From assembly GCA_913059205.1 (NCBI GenBank), contig CAJXRM010000030.1, positions 1-32,648 of the forward strand: a stretch of 32,648 nucleotides of DNA, in the 5' to 3' direction. Position numbers and translations under genes: made by a program. The notes beneath the pieces were generated by a model. That model searched no databases. It was not told the origin of the DNA and worked only from the letters and a program-made list of their open reading frames with translations. Source of the DNA: an uncultured Flavobacteriales bacterium (GTDB lineage: Bacteria > Bacteroidota > Bacteroidia > Flavobacteriales_D > Crocinitomicaceae). Shown piece by piece: positions 8,506 to 16,511 of the stretch; position 1 is the stretch's first letter, and every line of letters begins with the position of its first letter.

Positions 8506-8928
8506 TTATATGAATAATTCAAGTACCTCTGAACGATCCATTCCATTTTGTAAGTTTTGTATAATTTTAGCTTCATACTCCTGAACTTGCTCTTCATTAA
8601 ATCCAAGAGCGATACCATATTTACCAATTAATTTTTCCTCAGTAGGTTCAATGGTTCCATCAACCAATATCATTTGAACCAATTGAATGAAGCGTTCGAA
8701 ACGCTCTTCTAAAGAAGATGGTGGAATCATTGGGTAATTTTCTGGGTGATCTAAAATTTCTTGAACTTGATCTGATGTCAACGACAAACGCTTTGCAATT
8801 CTATTCAATAAACCACGCTCTTCAATATCTATTTTCCCATCAACACGAGCAAGCATGACTAAATTCTTAAAATGTCCTTTGTTCGATTTCTGTTCTCCAG
8901 ACTCAAAACGTTGTGCTATTGTTCCCAT
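8506..8928 (-). CDS. TerB-family protein (TerB/DjlA-N fold)
   Basis: A single all-helical TerB-like domain of 140 residues, with the characteristic acidic segments LVMLARVDGKIDIEE (about 24-38) and a second repeat-like VQMILVDGTIEPTEE (about 84-98); such loops bind metal in this fold. There is no signal peptide or membrane segment. TerB proteins are named for tellurite resistance, but lone copies in Bacteroidota are common and have no proven link to tellurite. No terZACDE genes are nearby. It is probably a single-gene unit, with its own promoter candidate (8952-8979) and terminator (8452-8485). Fold assignment is good; function is unknown. Confidence 0.85.
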   Translation of the reverse strand: MGTIAQRFESGEQKSNKGHFKNLVMLARVDGKIDIEERGLLNRIAKRLSLTSDQVQEILDHPENYPMIPPSSLEERFERFIQLVQMILVDGTIEPTEEKLIGKYGIALGFNEEQVQEYEAKIIQNLQNGMDRSEVLELFI

Positions 8929-8951
8929 AATTAGTTATAAATTTTTCGGTG

Positions 8952-8979
8952 CAAAGATAGTGAATTCAACTTCTAACAA
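8952..8979 (-). promoter_or_regulatory. Two-part Bacteroidota promoter of the TerB-like gene
   Basis: On the minus strand TTG (8979-8977) is followed after 17 nt by TATCTTTG (8959-8952), matching TTG-N17-23-TAnnTTTG. The start codon lies 23 nt after the box. Confidence 0.6.
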
Positions 8980-8984
8980 TTGAA

Positions 8985-9557
8985 TTAATGGACATTATTT
9001 TCAATAAAATCAATAAGTGAATGAATAACTTTGATGTGAATTTCTTGGGCGCGATCTGCGAACTCCGAATGAGGCGCTCTAATTTCGACATCGCAAAGAT
9101 TTGCCATTTCGCCTCCTGTTTTTCCTGTTAGACCAATCACAAGCATTTTTTTCTCTTTAGCCACGCGAATAGCATTCAAAACATTTTTGGAATTGCCCGA
9201 CGTGGAAATGGCAAGTAGAACATCATTTTCTTTTCCAACTCCTTCTAAAAATCGTGAAAAAATAAAATCAAATCCGTAATCGTTTCCGACACATGTAATG
9301 TGACTTGGATCAGAAATAGAAAGAGCAGCGATTGAAGGACGGTTATCTCTATACCTTCCAGTAAGTTCTTCTGCAAAATGCATCGCATCACACATTGAAC
9401 CTCCGTTTCCACAGCTAATTATTTTTCCACCCGATTTTATAGAGGAAACCATAATAGCTCCCGCTTTTGCGATTTTTTGAATGTTTTCAGAAGTGTTAAA
9501 TTTTAGTAAAATTTGGCTTGCTTCAGAAAAATGGTCTGCTATTTGTTTTTCACTCAT
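8985..9557 (-). CDS. gmhA: Sedoheptulose-7-phosphate isomerase (phosphoheptose isomerase)
   Basis: GmhA converts sedoheptulose 7-phosphate to D-glycero-D-manno-heptose 7-phosphate, the first step toward ADP-heptose for LPS or glycoproteins. The 190-residue SIS-domain protein has CGNGGS at 49-54, [10 protein letters not shown] at 60-69, the phosphate-binding ISTSGNS at 117-123 and QEIHIKVIH at 171-179. The zinc ligands of the E. coli enzyme (H61, E65, Q172, H180) correspond to H60, E64, Q171 and H179 here, shifted by one. No other heptose genes (hldE, gmhB) are in the window. The next gene on the strand, TerB-like, has its own promoter, so the two are probably separate units. Confidence 0.93.
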   Translation of the reverse strand: MSEKQIADHFSEASQILLKFNTSENIQKIAKAGAIMVSSIKSGGKIISCGNGGSMCDAMHFAEELTGRYRDNRPSIAALSISDPSHITCVGNDYGFDFIFSRFLEGVGKENDVLLAISTSGNSKNVLNAIRVAKEKKMLVIGLTGKTGGEMANLCDVEIRAPHSEFADRAQEIHIKVIHSLIDFIENNVH

Positions 9558-9573
9558 CGAATTTACATTTCGT

Positions 9574-9581
9574 CAAAAATA
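9574..9581 (-). promoter_or_regulatory. Candidate -7 box of gmhA
   Basis: TATTTTTG on the minus strand fits TAnnTTTG, 16 nt before the gmhA ATG. No -33 TTG is found at the expected distance. It is divergent from the box at 9624-9631. Confidence 0.4.
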
Positions 9582-9623
9582 AATAAATTAAATGGCAGGG
9601 CATAAAAATTAAATCAAACTTGC

Positions 9624-9631
9624 TATATTTG
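9624..9631 (+). promoter_or_regulatory. Candidate -7 box of the small secreted-protein gene
   Basis: TATATTTG fits TAnnTTTG and ends 31 nt before the ATG at 9663. No clear -33 element is visible. If real, the transcript starts downstream of about 9636, leaving the possible TTG at 9642 very close to its 5' end, which favours the ATG at 9663. Confidence 0.4.
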
Positions 9632-9662
9632 AAACCGAGCTTTGCTCAAAACTATACAAAAT

Positions 9663-10085
9663 ATGAAAAGAAATATACTAGCCTTAATTATTACAATCAT
9701 CAGTTTTTCAGGATTTTCCCAAGATGATTGCTTCATTAAACTTCAAAAAGCGTTTGATGATCGTGGTGCAAATGCAATTGCAGACGATATGCATAGAAAT
9801 GTGATTATTAGTTTCATTGAAGAAGGAGGATCATATTGTATCGCCGGTAAAGCGCGAGTAGAGAACGGAGTTATTGTATCAATTTTCCTTCAATACGATG
9901 ATATGACATACGAATTGATGGAAAAGAAATTTTACAATTCTAAAAAAATGGCTCCAATTATTGTAAATGGAATTTCTGAAATGATAGAAAATACAGATGG
10001 AGAGAAGTTTAAAATTGTATTTATCGATGCACTGAAACCTAAAAAGAAAGGATACAAAACAGTAGCTCTTCCTAATGATCTGTAA
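9663..10085 (+). CDS. Secreted protein of unknown function
   Basis: I do not recognise a named family. The ATG at 9663 gives 140 residues with a classic signal peptide (MKRN, a hydrophobic stretch, then G-F-S-Q at about 16-19). An in-frame TTG at 9642 would add seven residues before the signal peptide and is less likely. The mature part has an amphipathic helix (LQKAFDDRGANAIADDMH) and alternating beta segments, and keeps two Cys, one close to the mature N-terminus (DDCF) and one in GGSYC. No lipobox is present, so it is probably periplasmic or exported. It lies between a promoter candidate and an intrinsic terminator, so it is likely a single-gene unit. Confidence 0.8.
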   Translation: MKRNILALIITIISFSGFSQDDCFIKLQKAFDDRGANAIADDMHRNVIISFIEEGGSYCIAGKARVENGVIVSIFLQYDDMTYELMEKKFYNSKKMAPIIVNGISEMIENTDGEKFKIVFIDALKPKKKGYKTVALPNDL

Positions 10086-10107
10086 ATAAAAGATTTAATA
10101 AAATTGA

Positions 10108-10143
10108 AATCCCATCTTCCTACTGGTTGATGGGATTTTTTTT
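10108..10143 (+). terminator. Intrinsic terminator after the small secreted-protein gene
   Basis: AATCCCATC (10108-10116) pairs perfectly with GATGGGATT (10129-10137) around a 12-nt loop and runs into eight consecutive T. It also rules out long N-terminal extensions of the next gene. Confidence 0.88.
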
Positions 10144-10150
10144 AGCTTTG
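10143..10150 (+). promoter_or_regulatory. Candidate -7 box of the SDR gene
   Basis: TAGCTTTG fits TAnnTTTG and begins on the last T of the preceding terminator. The ATG is 21 nt after the box. The nearest upstream TTG is only 13 nt away, so the -33 element is uncertain. Confidence 0.45.
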
Positions 10151-10171
10151 AGATATAAAGAATTCAAAATT

Positions 10172-10960
10172 ATGTTCGAAAATAAAGTTGTTTGGATTAC
10201 AGGTGCTTCATCAGGTATAGGAATAGAGATGGCGCGACAGTTAGCAAATAAGGGTGCTAAAGTTGTTCTTTCATCTAGAAACGAAGATAAATTACGTGAG
10301 ATTCAATTAAACTTAACAAATCCTGAGTTTCACATGGTTATTCCTTTGGATTTGGAACAAAATTCAGCATTTGATCAATTGGCTCAAAGGGTTTACGACC
10401 AGTATGGTCAAATAGATTTTCTATTTAACAATGGAGGACTATCGCAACGATCAAACGTACGAGAAACACCTTTGGAAGTTGATCGACGTATCATGGAAAT
10501 TAATTATTTTGGAAACGTTGCCTTGACCAAAGCGGTTCTTCCATTCATGGAGAGTCAAAAAAGCGGGCATATTGTTGTCATTTCTAGTATTGCAGGGAAG
10601 TTTGGTTTCTTTTTGAGAAGCGCTTACAGTGCATCAAAACATGCTCTGCATGGATTCTATGAAAGTCTTCGACTAGAAGAAGAGCAATTCGGTATAAATG
10701 TTACAATAGCCTGTCCTGGAAAGATAAATACTGCTATTTCTTTAAATGCTTTAAATTCATCTGGCGAAAAACACGGAGAAATGGATCATAACCAAGAAAC
10801 TGGCATGTCAGCTGAAGATTGTGTTGCCATTTTGTTGAAAGCTGTTGAAAAAAACAAAAAAGAGATCCTAATCGGAAATAAGGAGATTAAAGCGGTAACA
10901 CTAAAACGCTTTTTCCCAAAACTGTTTTGGAAGGTGATTCGAAAACAATCGGCTACATAA
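10172..10960 (+). CDS. Short-chain dehydrogenase/reductase (classical SDR, DHRS7-like)
   Basis: An NAD(P)-dependent oxidoreductase with a Rossmann fold, 262 residues from the ATG at 10172. The cofactor loop TGASSGIG is at 10-17, N-N-G-G at 86-89 (usually NNAG), and the catalytic Ser, Tyr152 and Lys156 (S-A-Y-S-A-S-K) are all present. R36 at the end of the second strand suggests NADP(H). Upstream in-frame codons overlap an intrinsic terminator and add no domain, so ATG 10172 is chosen. The order of conserved elements resembles DHRS7-type SDRs, but the substrate cannot be read from the sequence. Confidence 0.92.
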   Translation: MFENKVVWITGASSGIGIEMARQLANKGAKVVLSSRNEDKLREIQLNLTNPEFHMVIPLDLEQNSAFDQLAQRVYDQYGQIDFLFNNGGLSQRSNVRETPLEVDRRIMEINYFGNVALTKAVLPFMESQKSGHIVVISSIAGKFGFFLRSAYSASKHALHGFYESLRLEEEQFGINVTIACPGKINTAISLNALNSSGEKHGEMDHNQETGMSAEDCVAILLKAVEKNKKEILIGNKEIKAVTLKRFFPKLFWKVIRKQSAT

Positions 10961-11036
10961 ATAAAGCAGCTTGTTCATTTGAAAAAAGTTTATTTTTAGA
11001 ATCAAAATTATCGTGTCGAACTGATTAATACGCATT

Positions 11037-11639
11037 ATGAAACTCTATTTTTTATTTATTACAATCATTATATTATCAACAAGTTTTAGTCTGCCAATAT
11101 CAAAATCAGATGTTGCGTCTACTTCACTATCAGTTGAAGAGCTGAAGTTGTATAACATGATAATGGAGTATCGTAAATCGAAAAACTTGCCTAAAATTCA
11201 CCTCTCAAAATCATTGACTTTTGTAGCTCAAGAACATTGCAGAGATTTGGTTGAAAATAAGCCTGATTTAAAAAGTGAATGCAATACTCATAGTTGGTCT
11301 GATAAAGGTAAATGGAGCAGCTGTTGTTATACTTCAGATCATAATAAAGCGAGCTGTATGTGGGACAAGCCAAGAGAATTAACGTCATATAAAGGAGATG
11401 GTTTTGAAATTGCTTGCGGAAGTTCAGATCCGAAATATGGTAAATTTGTAATGACGGCGGATTACGCCCTGGAATCATGGAAAAAAAGTGTTCATCACAA
11501 TAATGTTATCATTAATGAAGCTATTTGGAAGTCGTCAAAATGGAATGCGATTGGCATTGGTATTAAGGATGGTTTTGCGATAGTTTGGTTTGGTAAGGTA
11601 TTGGACGAAGAAGGTGTGCCAGCAAAATCCATTAGATGA
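11037..11639 (+). CDS. Secreted CAP-domain (SCP/PR-1-like) protein
   Basis: A 200-residue exported protein with a signal peptide (about 1-20) and one CAP domain. The first CAP helix (EELKLYNMIMEYRKSKNL) and helix two (KSLTFVAQEHCRDLV) are clear. THSWSDKGKW (about 84-93), a Glu in GFEIACGSS (E124) and a His in SVHHNNVI (H153/H154) are plausible members of the CAP His/Glu cleft. The mature part has six Cys (68, 82, 96, 97, 107, 127), including a Cys-Cys pair, suggesting disulfides in the periplasm or outside the cell. Bacterial CAP proteins have varied roles, so function is open. It is followed by a strong hairpin at 11649-11685. Confidence 0.87.
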   Translation: MKLYFLFITIIILSTSFSLPISKSDVASTSLSVEELKLYNMIMEYRKSKNLPKIHLSKSLTFVAQEHCRDLVENKPDLKSECNTHSWSDKGKWSSCCYTSDHNKASCMWDKPRELTSYKGDGFEIACGSSDPKYGKFVMTADYALESWKKSVHHNNVIINEAIWKSSKWNAIGIGIKDGFAIVWFGKVLDEEGVPAKSIR

Positions 11640-11648
11640 TTGAAAGAA

Positions 11649-11685
11649 TAACATCGTAAACTAGCGTGTCCAATTTACGATGTTA
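11649..11685. terminator. Hairpin between convergent CAP and glyA genes
   Basis: A perfect 12-bp stem (TAACATCGTAAA at 11649-11660, TTTACGATGTTA at 11674-11685) has a 13-nt loop and sits between two convergent genes. The T-tracts are imperfect on both sides, so a bidirectional terminator is likely but not canonical. Confidence 0.6.
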
Positions 11686-11719
11686 TTGTATACTTTTTTG
11701 AAGCAACCAATTGCACTTT

Positions 11720-12994
11720 CTACCAAGCAAATAATGGTCTATTTGCCATTAATTCTTTTACTTCTTTATGTACGGCTTGAATTATTTCGTCATTTCCTAT
11801 GTTTGTGATGACTTTATCAACTAATTCTGCAATTTTTGCCATTTCATTTTCTTTCATTCCACGAGTTGTTATCGCCGGAGTTCCTACGCGAATTCCAGAT
11901 GTCACAAAAGGCGATTCTGTATCAAATGGAACCATATTTTTATTTACGGTAATATCAGCTAAAACCAATGCATTTTCGGCATCTTTTCCAGTCACTCCTT
12001 TCGAGCGCAAGTCAATCAACATAGAATGATTTTCAGTTCCTCCAGAGATGATTTGATATCCTCGTTTTACAAATTCTTCTGCTAATGTCGCCGCATTCAA
12101 TTTTACTTGATTCATGTAGGTAGCATACTCCGGTTTTAAAGCTTCTCCAAATGCCACGGCTTTTGCAGCAATAACGTGTTCCAATGGTCCGCCTTGGGTT
12201 CCTGGGAACACCGCAGCATCTAATAATGCAGCCATTGATTTAGGATTTCCGTTGACCCATTTTAAACCAAAAGGATTATCGAAATTTTTCCCCATCATAA
12301 TAACTCCTCCACGTGGACCGCGCAGCGTTTTGTGGGTTGTAGTTGTAACAATGTGACAATGCTCCATTGGACTATTTAGCATTCCAGTAGCAATCATTCC
12401 CGCAGGATGAGAAATATCTGCCAATATCAACGCTCCAACTTCATCAGCAATTTTGCGTATTCTTGCATAATCCCAATCTCTACTGTATGCCGAAGCTCCA
12501 CAAATAATTAATTTCGGTTTTTCGCGTCTCGCAACTTCTTCCATCATTTCATAATCTACCTTTCCCGTTTCTTTATTCACTCCATAAAAGTGCGGTTTGT
12601 AGATTTTACCTGAGAAGTTGACCGGAGAACCATGTGTTAAATGTCCTCCATGAGATAAATCAAATCCTAGAATTTTATCTCCTGGATTTAAACATGCAAG
12701 TAATACAGCTGCATTTGCCTGTGCTCCAGAGTGTGGTTGAACATTTGCCCATTCCGCTCCAAAAAGTTTGCACAAACGCTCAATTGCGATATTTTCTACT
12801 TGATCAACAATCTCACATCCGCCATAATAACGTTTTCCAGGTAATCCTTCTGCGTATTTGTTCGTTAATACGCTACCCATTGCGTTCATCACATCGTCAC
12901 TTACAAAATTTTCCGAAGCGATTAACTCAATTCCGTGTAATTGTCTTTCTTTTTCTTTTTCAATTAGATCGAAAATAGCTGTGTCTCTTGCCAT
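11720..12994 (-). CDS. glyA: Serine hydroxymethyltransferase
   Basis: GlyA is the PLP enzyme that interconverts serine and glycine with tetrahydrofolate, the main source of one-carbon units. The 424 residues fit the bacterial enzyme. The N-terminal [22 protein letters not shown] (47-60), [10 protein letters not shown] (85-94) and the PLP-lysine motif [11 protein letters not shown] with Lys222 are present. ADISHPAGM replaces the enterobacterial AD-x-AHIAG variant. It is the last gene of a minus-strand set, 8 nt after the epimerase gene. No riboswitch-like leader is visible. Identification is very secure. Confidence 0.97.
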   Translation of the reverse strand: MARDTAIFDLIEKEKERQLHGIELIASENFVSDDVMNAMGSVLTNKYAEGLPGKRYYGGCEIVDQVENIAIERLCKLFGAEWANVQPHSGAQANAAVLLACLNPGDKILGFDLSHGGHLTHGSPVNFSGKIYKPHFYGVNKETGKVDYEMMEEVARREKPKLIICGASAYSRDWDYARIRKIADEVGALILADISHPAGMIATGMLNSPMEHCHIVTTTTHKTLRGPRGGVIMMGKNFDNPFGLKWVNGNPKSMAALLDAAVFPGTQGGPLEHVIAAKAVAFGEALKPEYATYMNQVKLNAATLAEEFVKRGYQIISGGTENHSMLIDLRSKGVTGKDAENALVLADITVNKNMVPFDTESPFVTSGIRVGTPAITTRGMKENEMAKIAELVDKVITNIGNDEIIQAVHKEVKELMANRPLFAW

Positions 12995-13002
12995 TACTTT
13001 AC

Positions 13003-13920
13003 TTAATAATTACGTTTATATATTTTCTTTAATCCTTCGTTGAGTGTAGTATCAGGTTTGTAATTAGTGAGTTCCATTAATTTTTTAGAGCTTCCAACGC
13101 GGCGTTCAACTTCGTAGTCGTATCGTTTCTTAGGTGCTTCTATAAATGATATTTCCGAACTGGAATTTGTAATTTCTTTGATTTGAGAAGCGACATCATC
13201 AATGCACCATTCTGCTTCATTCGCGATGTTTACAATGTGACAGCCTTTAATGTCCATTAAACGTACACAAGCTTCAATTGTATCATCGATATAAGTGAAA
13301 TCACGTGTTTGCTTTCCATTGCCAAAAACAGTTATCTTATTATTATTTGATGCTTGCTCAAAAAACAAAGGAATCACCATTCGTGTATCTTGATTCCAGC
13401 CGTAAACATTAAAAAACCGCAATGAAATAACATCGATTCCACGTTCTTCATGGTGCGATGCCAAATAAATTTCGTTGTAGCGTTTGGCCATTGCGTATGA
13501 TGTTCTTGGATCCACCAAAACTTCCTCTGTTAATGCATTTTCAATGGCTGAATGACCGTAAATGCCGCTTGTAGAAGCATACATTATTTTTTTGATGTTA
13601 TTCATTTCAGCAGCGAAAACAACGTTTCGGGCTCCAATTACTTCAACATCCATGGTCTCAACCGGATTGTCAGCCACGATATCAACACCAAGAACTGCTG
13701 CAAAATGAAAAATTAAATCACATCCTTTGGATGCTGAAGTTACCAGTTCTAAATCGCGAACATCTCCTTTAACGAATTCAATTTTAGAGAAAGTATCTTT
13801 TTCTAGTTTATTTCCTCTTAAAAGTGAATCCAAAACAACAACTTGATGACCGTCGTCTACCAATCGTTTCGTTAAATTACTTCCTATAAATCCTGCTCCT
13901 CCTGTGATTAATATTTTCAT
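13003..13920 (-). CDS. NAD-dependent sugar-nucleotide epimerase/dehydratase
   Basis: An extended-SDR enzyme of the UDP-glucose 4-epimerase/dTDP-glucose dehydratase family, 305 residues. The nucleotide loop [10 protein letters not shown] (7-16), an Asp ending the second strand (D31), STSGIYG (116-122) and the catalytic Y142-xxx-K146 are present. [11 protein letters not shown] and [12 protein letters not shown] are typical of sugar-nucleotide enzymes. The exact sugar is not determinable; the gene is probably for surface polysaccharide or glycan precursors. It is 8 nt upstream of glyA and 48 nt downstream of the NlpC/P60 gene on the same strand. Confidence 0.9.
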   Translation of the reverse strand: MKILITGGAGFIGSNLTKRLVDDGHQVVVLDSLLRGNKLEKDTFSKIEFVKGDVRDLELVTSASKGCDLIFHFAAVLGVDIVADNPVETMDVEVIGARNVVFAAEMNNIKKIMYASTSGIYGHSAIENALTEEVLVDPRTSYAMAKRYNEIYLASHHEERGIDVISLRFFNVYGWNQDTRMVIPLFFEQASNNNKITVFGNGKQTRDFTYIDDTIEACVRLMDIKGCHIVNIANEAEWCIDDVASQIKEITNSSSEISFIEAPKKRYDYEVERRVGSSKKLMELTNYKPDTTLNEGLKKIYKRNY

Positions 13921-13968
13921 ATTGTGGTAGTTTCTGCAAATATCATTAAAATCTGATACTCGATGCGT

Positions 13969-14718
13969 TTAAAGTCGTTTTATTTTAGATAGTTTATGTG
14001 TTAACTCCCCTGATTTTGAATGAACAATTCCAGCGGGTGTTAAAGTGTCTTTGCGAACATGCCCAGAAGCGTGTATTATTTTTCCTTCTCCGTCTAATAT
14101 TCCAACATGCGTAATCTTTCCTGTTTTATTTTCAAAAAAGGCCAAGTCTCCCGCCTCGATATGGTCGAATTGAATATCCGTTCCATGTTCGAATTGATCG
14201 GAAGCATCACGTGGTAAATTGTAATCAAAAATACGGTAAACGGTTTGTGTAAGACCAGAACAATCAATTCCAAATGGAGATTTCCCTCCCCACAAATAAG
14301 GAGTATTCAAGTAGTCATTGGCTAGATCTACTATTGATGAAAAAGTAGTATCGCGAGCGTCGACGATTGTGTAGGTGTTATTTCCTATGGTAAACGTGCT
14401 TACATTTTCAGGTAGGAAAGCTCCACGACAAATAAACTGTTGTTCGTTATTTGCCATAATTTTTATTTCCCGCTTTGCCAAATAGCCGAGGCCATCTGAC
14501 CAACGTCTTGCTTCCTTTTCACTTAAAAACTCAATATGTTTTATATCGATAAATCCCTCGTATGCGTCTGTTTCTGTAACAATTTTGCACCATGGTTCAT
14601 TGATTTCTAGAACACGAATAGGTTCACCAAACATCAATTGTGTAACTATTTCAGATGAGTCTTTTGATTCACTTCGAACGGGTGAAATACTAACGATACA
14701 ACACGCTTTTTTTTCCAT
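13969..14718 (-). CDS. NlpC/P60 (C40) peptidase with N-terminal SH3-like region
   Basis: A cysteine peptidase of the NlpC/P60 family that cleaves gamma-D-Glu-diamino acid bonds in peptidoglycan peptides. The N-terminal 60 residues look like a bacterial SH3 domain, a second SH3-like part may span about 85-120, and the catalytic domain follows (about 125-230). Catalytic C153 lies in IDCSGLTQ, H204 in KITHVGI and H216 in IIHASGH. No signal peptide is visible, so it may act on imported muropeptides in the cytoplasm like the YkfC dipeptidyl-peptidases. It is 2 nt downstream of a DinB-like gene. The domain assignment is secure; the cellular site is inferred. Confidence 0.9.
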   Translation of the reverse strand: MEKKACCIVSISPVRSESKDSSEIVTQLMFGEPIRVLEINEPWCKIVTETDAYEGFIDIKHIEFLSEKEARRWSDGLGYLAKREIKIMANNEQQFICRGAFLPENVSTFTIGNNTYTIVDARDTTFSSIVDLANDYLNTPYLWGGKSPFGIDCSGLTQTVYRIFDYNLPRDASDQFEHGTDIQFDHIEAGDLAFFENKTGKITHVGILDGEGKIIHASGHVRKDTLTPAGIVHSKSGELTHKLSKIKRL

Positions 14719-14720
14719 GC

Positions 14721-15302
14721 TTATTTTCTTGGAAAGTTAACGCTAGACGTTAAATTGATAATCTGTTGAACGTGCCGTTGGTTGTGATAGGTAATAAACA
14801 ACAATGCGTCGCCCAGTCTTAAACGTATAATTTTCGAGATAGAAATAGGGACTTTTACACGACGAATATTAACACCTTTTGATTTCTCTATAATTGACAA
14901 AAAATCATTTTGTTGTCCAATAAAGGTATCAAATTCATTTCCTTTCATAATTGAAGGATGAATTGTAGGGTTGTACTCTTTAGGAGCGTTGAATTTTCGT
15001 TTTATGTTGTTTGCTTTCCCTAATTTCATTGATTTCCACGCGGAGCGACCTAAAGGGGAACTGATAAAAGCTTCTTTTGTATTCGTTGTAAATCGAGTGA
15101 CTTCTAGTTTTTTTGTAATTGTAGGATGATAATAATTTCCGTACTCGTTTAAATGGGCCAACACCTGCGCAACACTCCAAACACCAGGGTTTGGTTTCCA
15201 ATTTAATTGATCAGGACTAAGTTTTTTAACAGCCTTATTGACTTTTTCTATGTTTTCCTGCGTAAGTCCTGTAACAATATCAAATAATTCTTTCGTTGTC
15301 AT
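14721..15302 (-). CDS. DinB-fold protein (DinB_2-like)
   Basis: A four-helix-bundle DinB/YfiT-superfamily protein of 193 residues. The family's metal-binding His are suggested by VLAHLNEY (H50 region) and by YHNQRHVQQI near the C-terminus. The ATG at 15302 is chosen; an in-frame TTG at 15317 would add only five residues. Many such proteins are thiol-dependent transferases or have no known role, and a DNA-damage function should not be assumed from the name. It leads the set DinB - NlpC/P60 - epimerase - glyA. A second, shorter DinB-fold gene is at 24665-25120. Confidence 0.82.
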   Translation of the reverse strand: MTTKELFDIVTGLTQENIEKVNKAVKKLSPDQLNWKPNPGVWSVAQVLAHLNEYGNYYHPTITKKLEVTRFTTNTKEAFISSPLGRSAWKSMKLGKANNIKRKFNAPKEYNPTIHPSIMKGNEFDTFIGQQNDFLSIIEKSKGVNIRRVKVPISISKIIRLRLGDALLFITYHNQRHVQQIINLTSSVNFPRK

Positions 15303-15342
15303 TCGCGTGATGGTCAATGAATAAATGCGCTTTAATTGTTTT

Positions 15343-15350
15343 CAAAATTA
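15343..15350 (-). promoter_or_regulatory. Candidate -7 box of the DinB-to-glyA set
   Basis: TAATTTTG on the minus strand matches TAnnTTTG, 40 nt before the ATG at 15302. There is no -33 TTG at the usual distance. It lies in the divergent spacer with surE. Confidence 0.4.
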
Positions 15351-15436
15351 GTGAATTCTGTCGGAATAGACCCGATTTTAATAGAAAGATTAGGATAACT
15401 TTCGTTACTTTCGCAACATCGGTAATTAAAAGAGTA

Positions 15437-16207
15437 ATGAGTGCGAAAAAACCAATAATATTAGTTACAAATGACGATGGTATTTCAGCTAAAGGGATTC
15501 GTTCATTATTCAATGCTGTTAAAAATTTTGGTGATATTTACGTTGTAGCACCTGATTCTCCTCAGTCTGGAATGGGGCATGCAATTACGATTAATTATCC
15601 CCTTCGCATTAGTAAAGTGGATTTTTTTGAAGATTCCGTCGCTTTCTCATGCTCTGGAACACCAGTGGATTGTGTGAAACTTGGAATTTATGAGGTGATG
15701 AAAGAAAAACCAGATTTAATTGTATCTGGAATAAACCATGGAGCAAATACTTCAACGAATGTGCTGTATTCAGGAACGATGTCCGCTGCGGTTGAAGGTG
15801 CAATGGAAAACATCCCATCAATTGGATTTTCTCTTTGTAATTTTGATAGCGATGCCGACTTTTCTGTTGCTCAACTTGTTGTGAAGCAATTGGTAGAAAA
15901 AGTTTTACAGAACGGAATGCCGGAAGGAGTTTGTCTAAATGTCAATATTCCTGATGTTTCTGAAGAGAATTTCAAAGGGATTAAAGTTTGTCACCAAGCC
16001 AAAGCATTTTGGGAAGATAGTTTTGACAAGCGTTTGGATCAATTCGGAAAACCTTATTTTTGGTTAACTGGCCACTTTTTGAATCAAGAAAAAACGAATG
16101 ACACAGATTTGTACTGGATCGATAAAGGATATGCCAGCATTGTGCCAACTCAATTTGACATGACATCTTATAAAGCGTTAAAAGAATTAGAAAACTGGAA
16201 ATTATGA
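15437..16207 (+). CDS. surE: 5'/3'-nucleotidase SurE
   Basis: SurE is a metal-dependent survival-protein phosphatase acting on nucleoside 5'- and 3'-monophosphates. The ATG at 15437 gives 256 residues, the family length, and puts the metal-binding ILVTNDDGI (D13, D14) at the N-terminus. An upstream in-frame ATG at 15317 would add 40 unrelated residues and is rejected. The DSPQSGMGHAIT loop and the SGINHGAN metal/phosphate loop are present. Upstream lie two tandem 9-mers T(A/T)ACTTTCG (15396-15413), near-matches to a -7 box. The stop overlaps the next gene's ATG by 4 nt. Confidence 0.95.
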   Translation: MSAKKPIILVTNDDGISAKGIRSLFNAVKNFGDIYVVAPDSPQSGMGHAITINYPLRISKVDFFEDSVAFSCSGTPVDCVKLGIYEVMKEKPDLIVSGINHGANTSTNVLYSGTMSAAVEGAMENIPSIGFSLCNFDSDADFSVAQLVVKQLVEKVLQNGMPEGVCLNVNIPDVSEENFKGIKVCHQAKAFWEDSFDKRLDQFGKPYFWLTGHFLNQEKTNDTDLYWIDKGYASIVPTQFDMTSYKALKELENWKL

Positions 16208-16509
16208 ATTTAAGAAAATGGTCGATGGACCACACAAAAGGACTTTTACTGGGACTTATTACACCGTTGCTATTTATTCCATTGGTACTTCTTGTAATTG
16301 CATTTTCTCAGAATTATTATTTTGAGTTTTTATGGAATAAATTTCATTTGAACGGACCTTACCGTATTCAAATTATAACAATTTCGATTATCGCGAATTT
16401 GGTTTGGTTTTATATTTTCCTGAATAAGGAACGTTTTAATTTTGCAATGGGAATTATTTTGGGATCTGTGCTGTATGCGCCATACATCATTTATATTAAA
16501 TTCTTTTAA
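16204..16509 (+). CDS. Small membrane protein of unknown function between surE and lpxB
   Basis: I do not recognise a characterised family. The 101 residues predict three membrane segments (about 11-34, 48-68 and 75-97), with a basic N-terminus (MNLRKWSMDHTKG). The gene overlaps surE by ATGA and ends 2 nt before lpxB, so it is very likely translated with both. This position suggests a role at the inner membrane, perhaps next to lipid A synthesis, but that is inferred from context only. Confidence 0.85.
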   Translation: MNLRKWSMDHTKGLLLGLITPLLFIPLVLLVIAFSQNYYFEFLWNKFHLNGPYRIQIITISIIANLVWFYIFLNKERFNFAMGIILGSVLYAPYIIYIKFF

Positions 16510-16511
16510 TT

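Noticed and set aside
8506..8928. Tellurite-resistance operon
   Set aside because: Only a lone TerB-fold gene is present, with none of the other ter genes.
10127..10171. TTG start for the SDR gene within the terminator
   Set aside because: The added codons come from the terminator arm and promoter box; the Rossmann domain starts at ATG 10172.
15317..15436. Longer SurE with 40 extra N-terminal residues
   Set aside because: The extension has no family similarity and reads through the divergent promoter spacer; the conserved NDDG motif is near the ATG at 15437.
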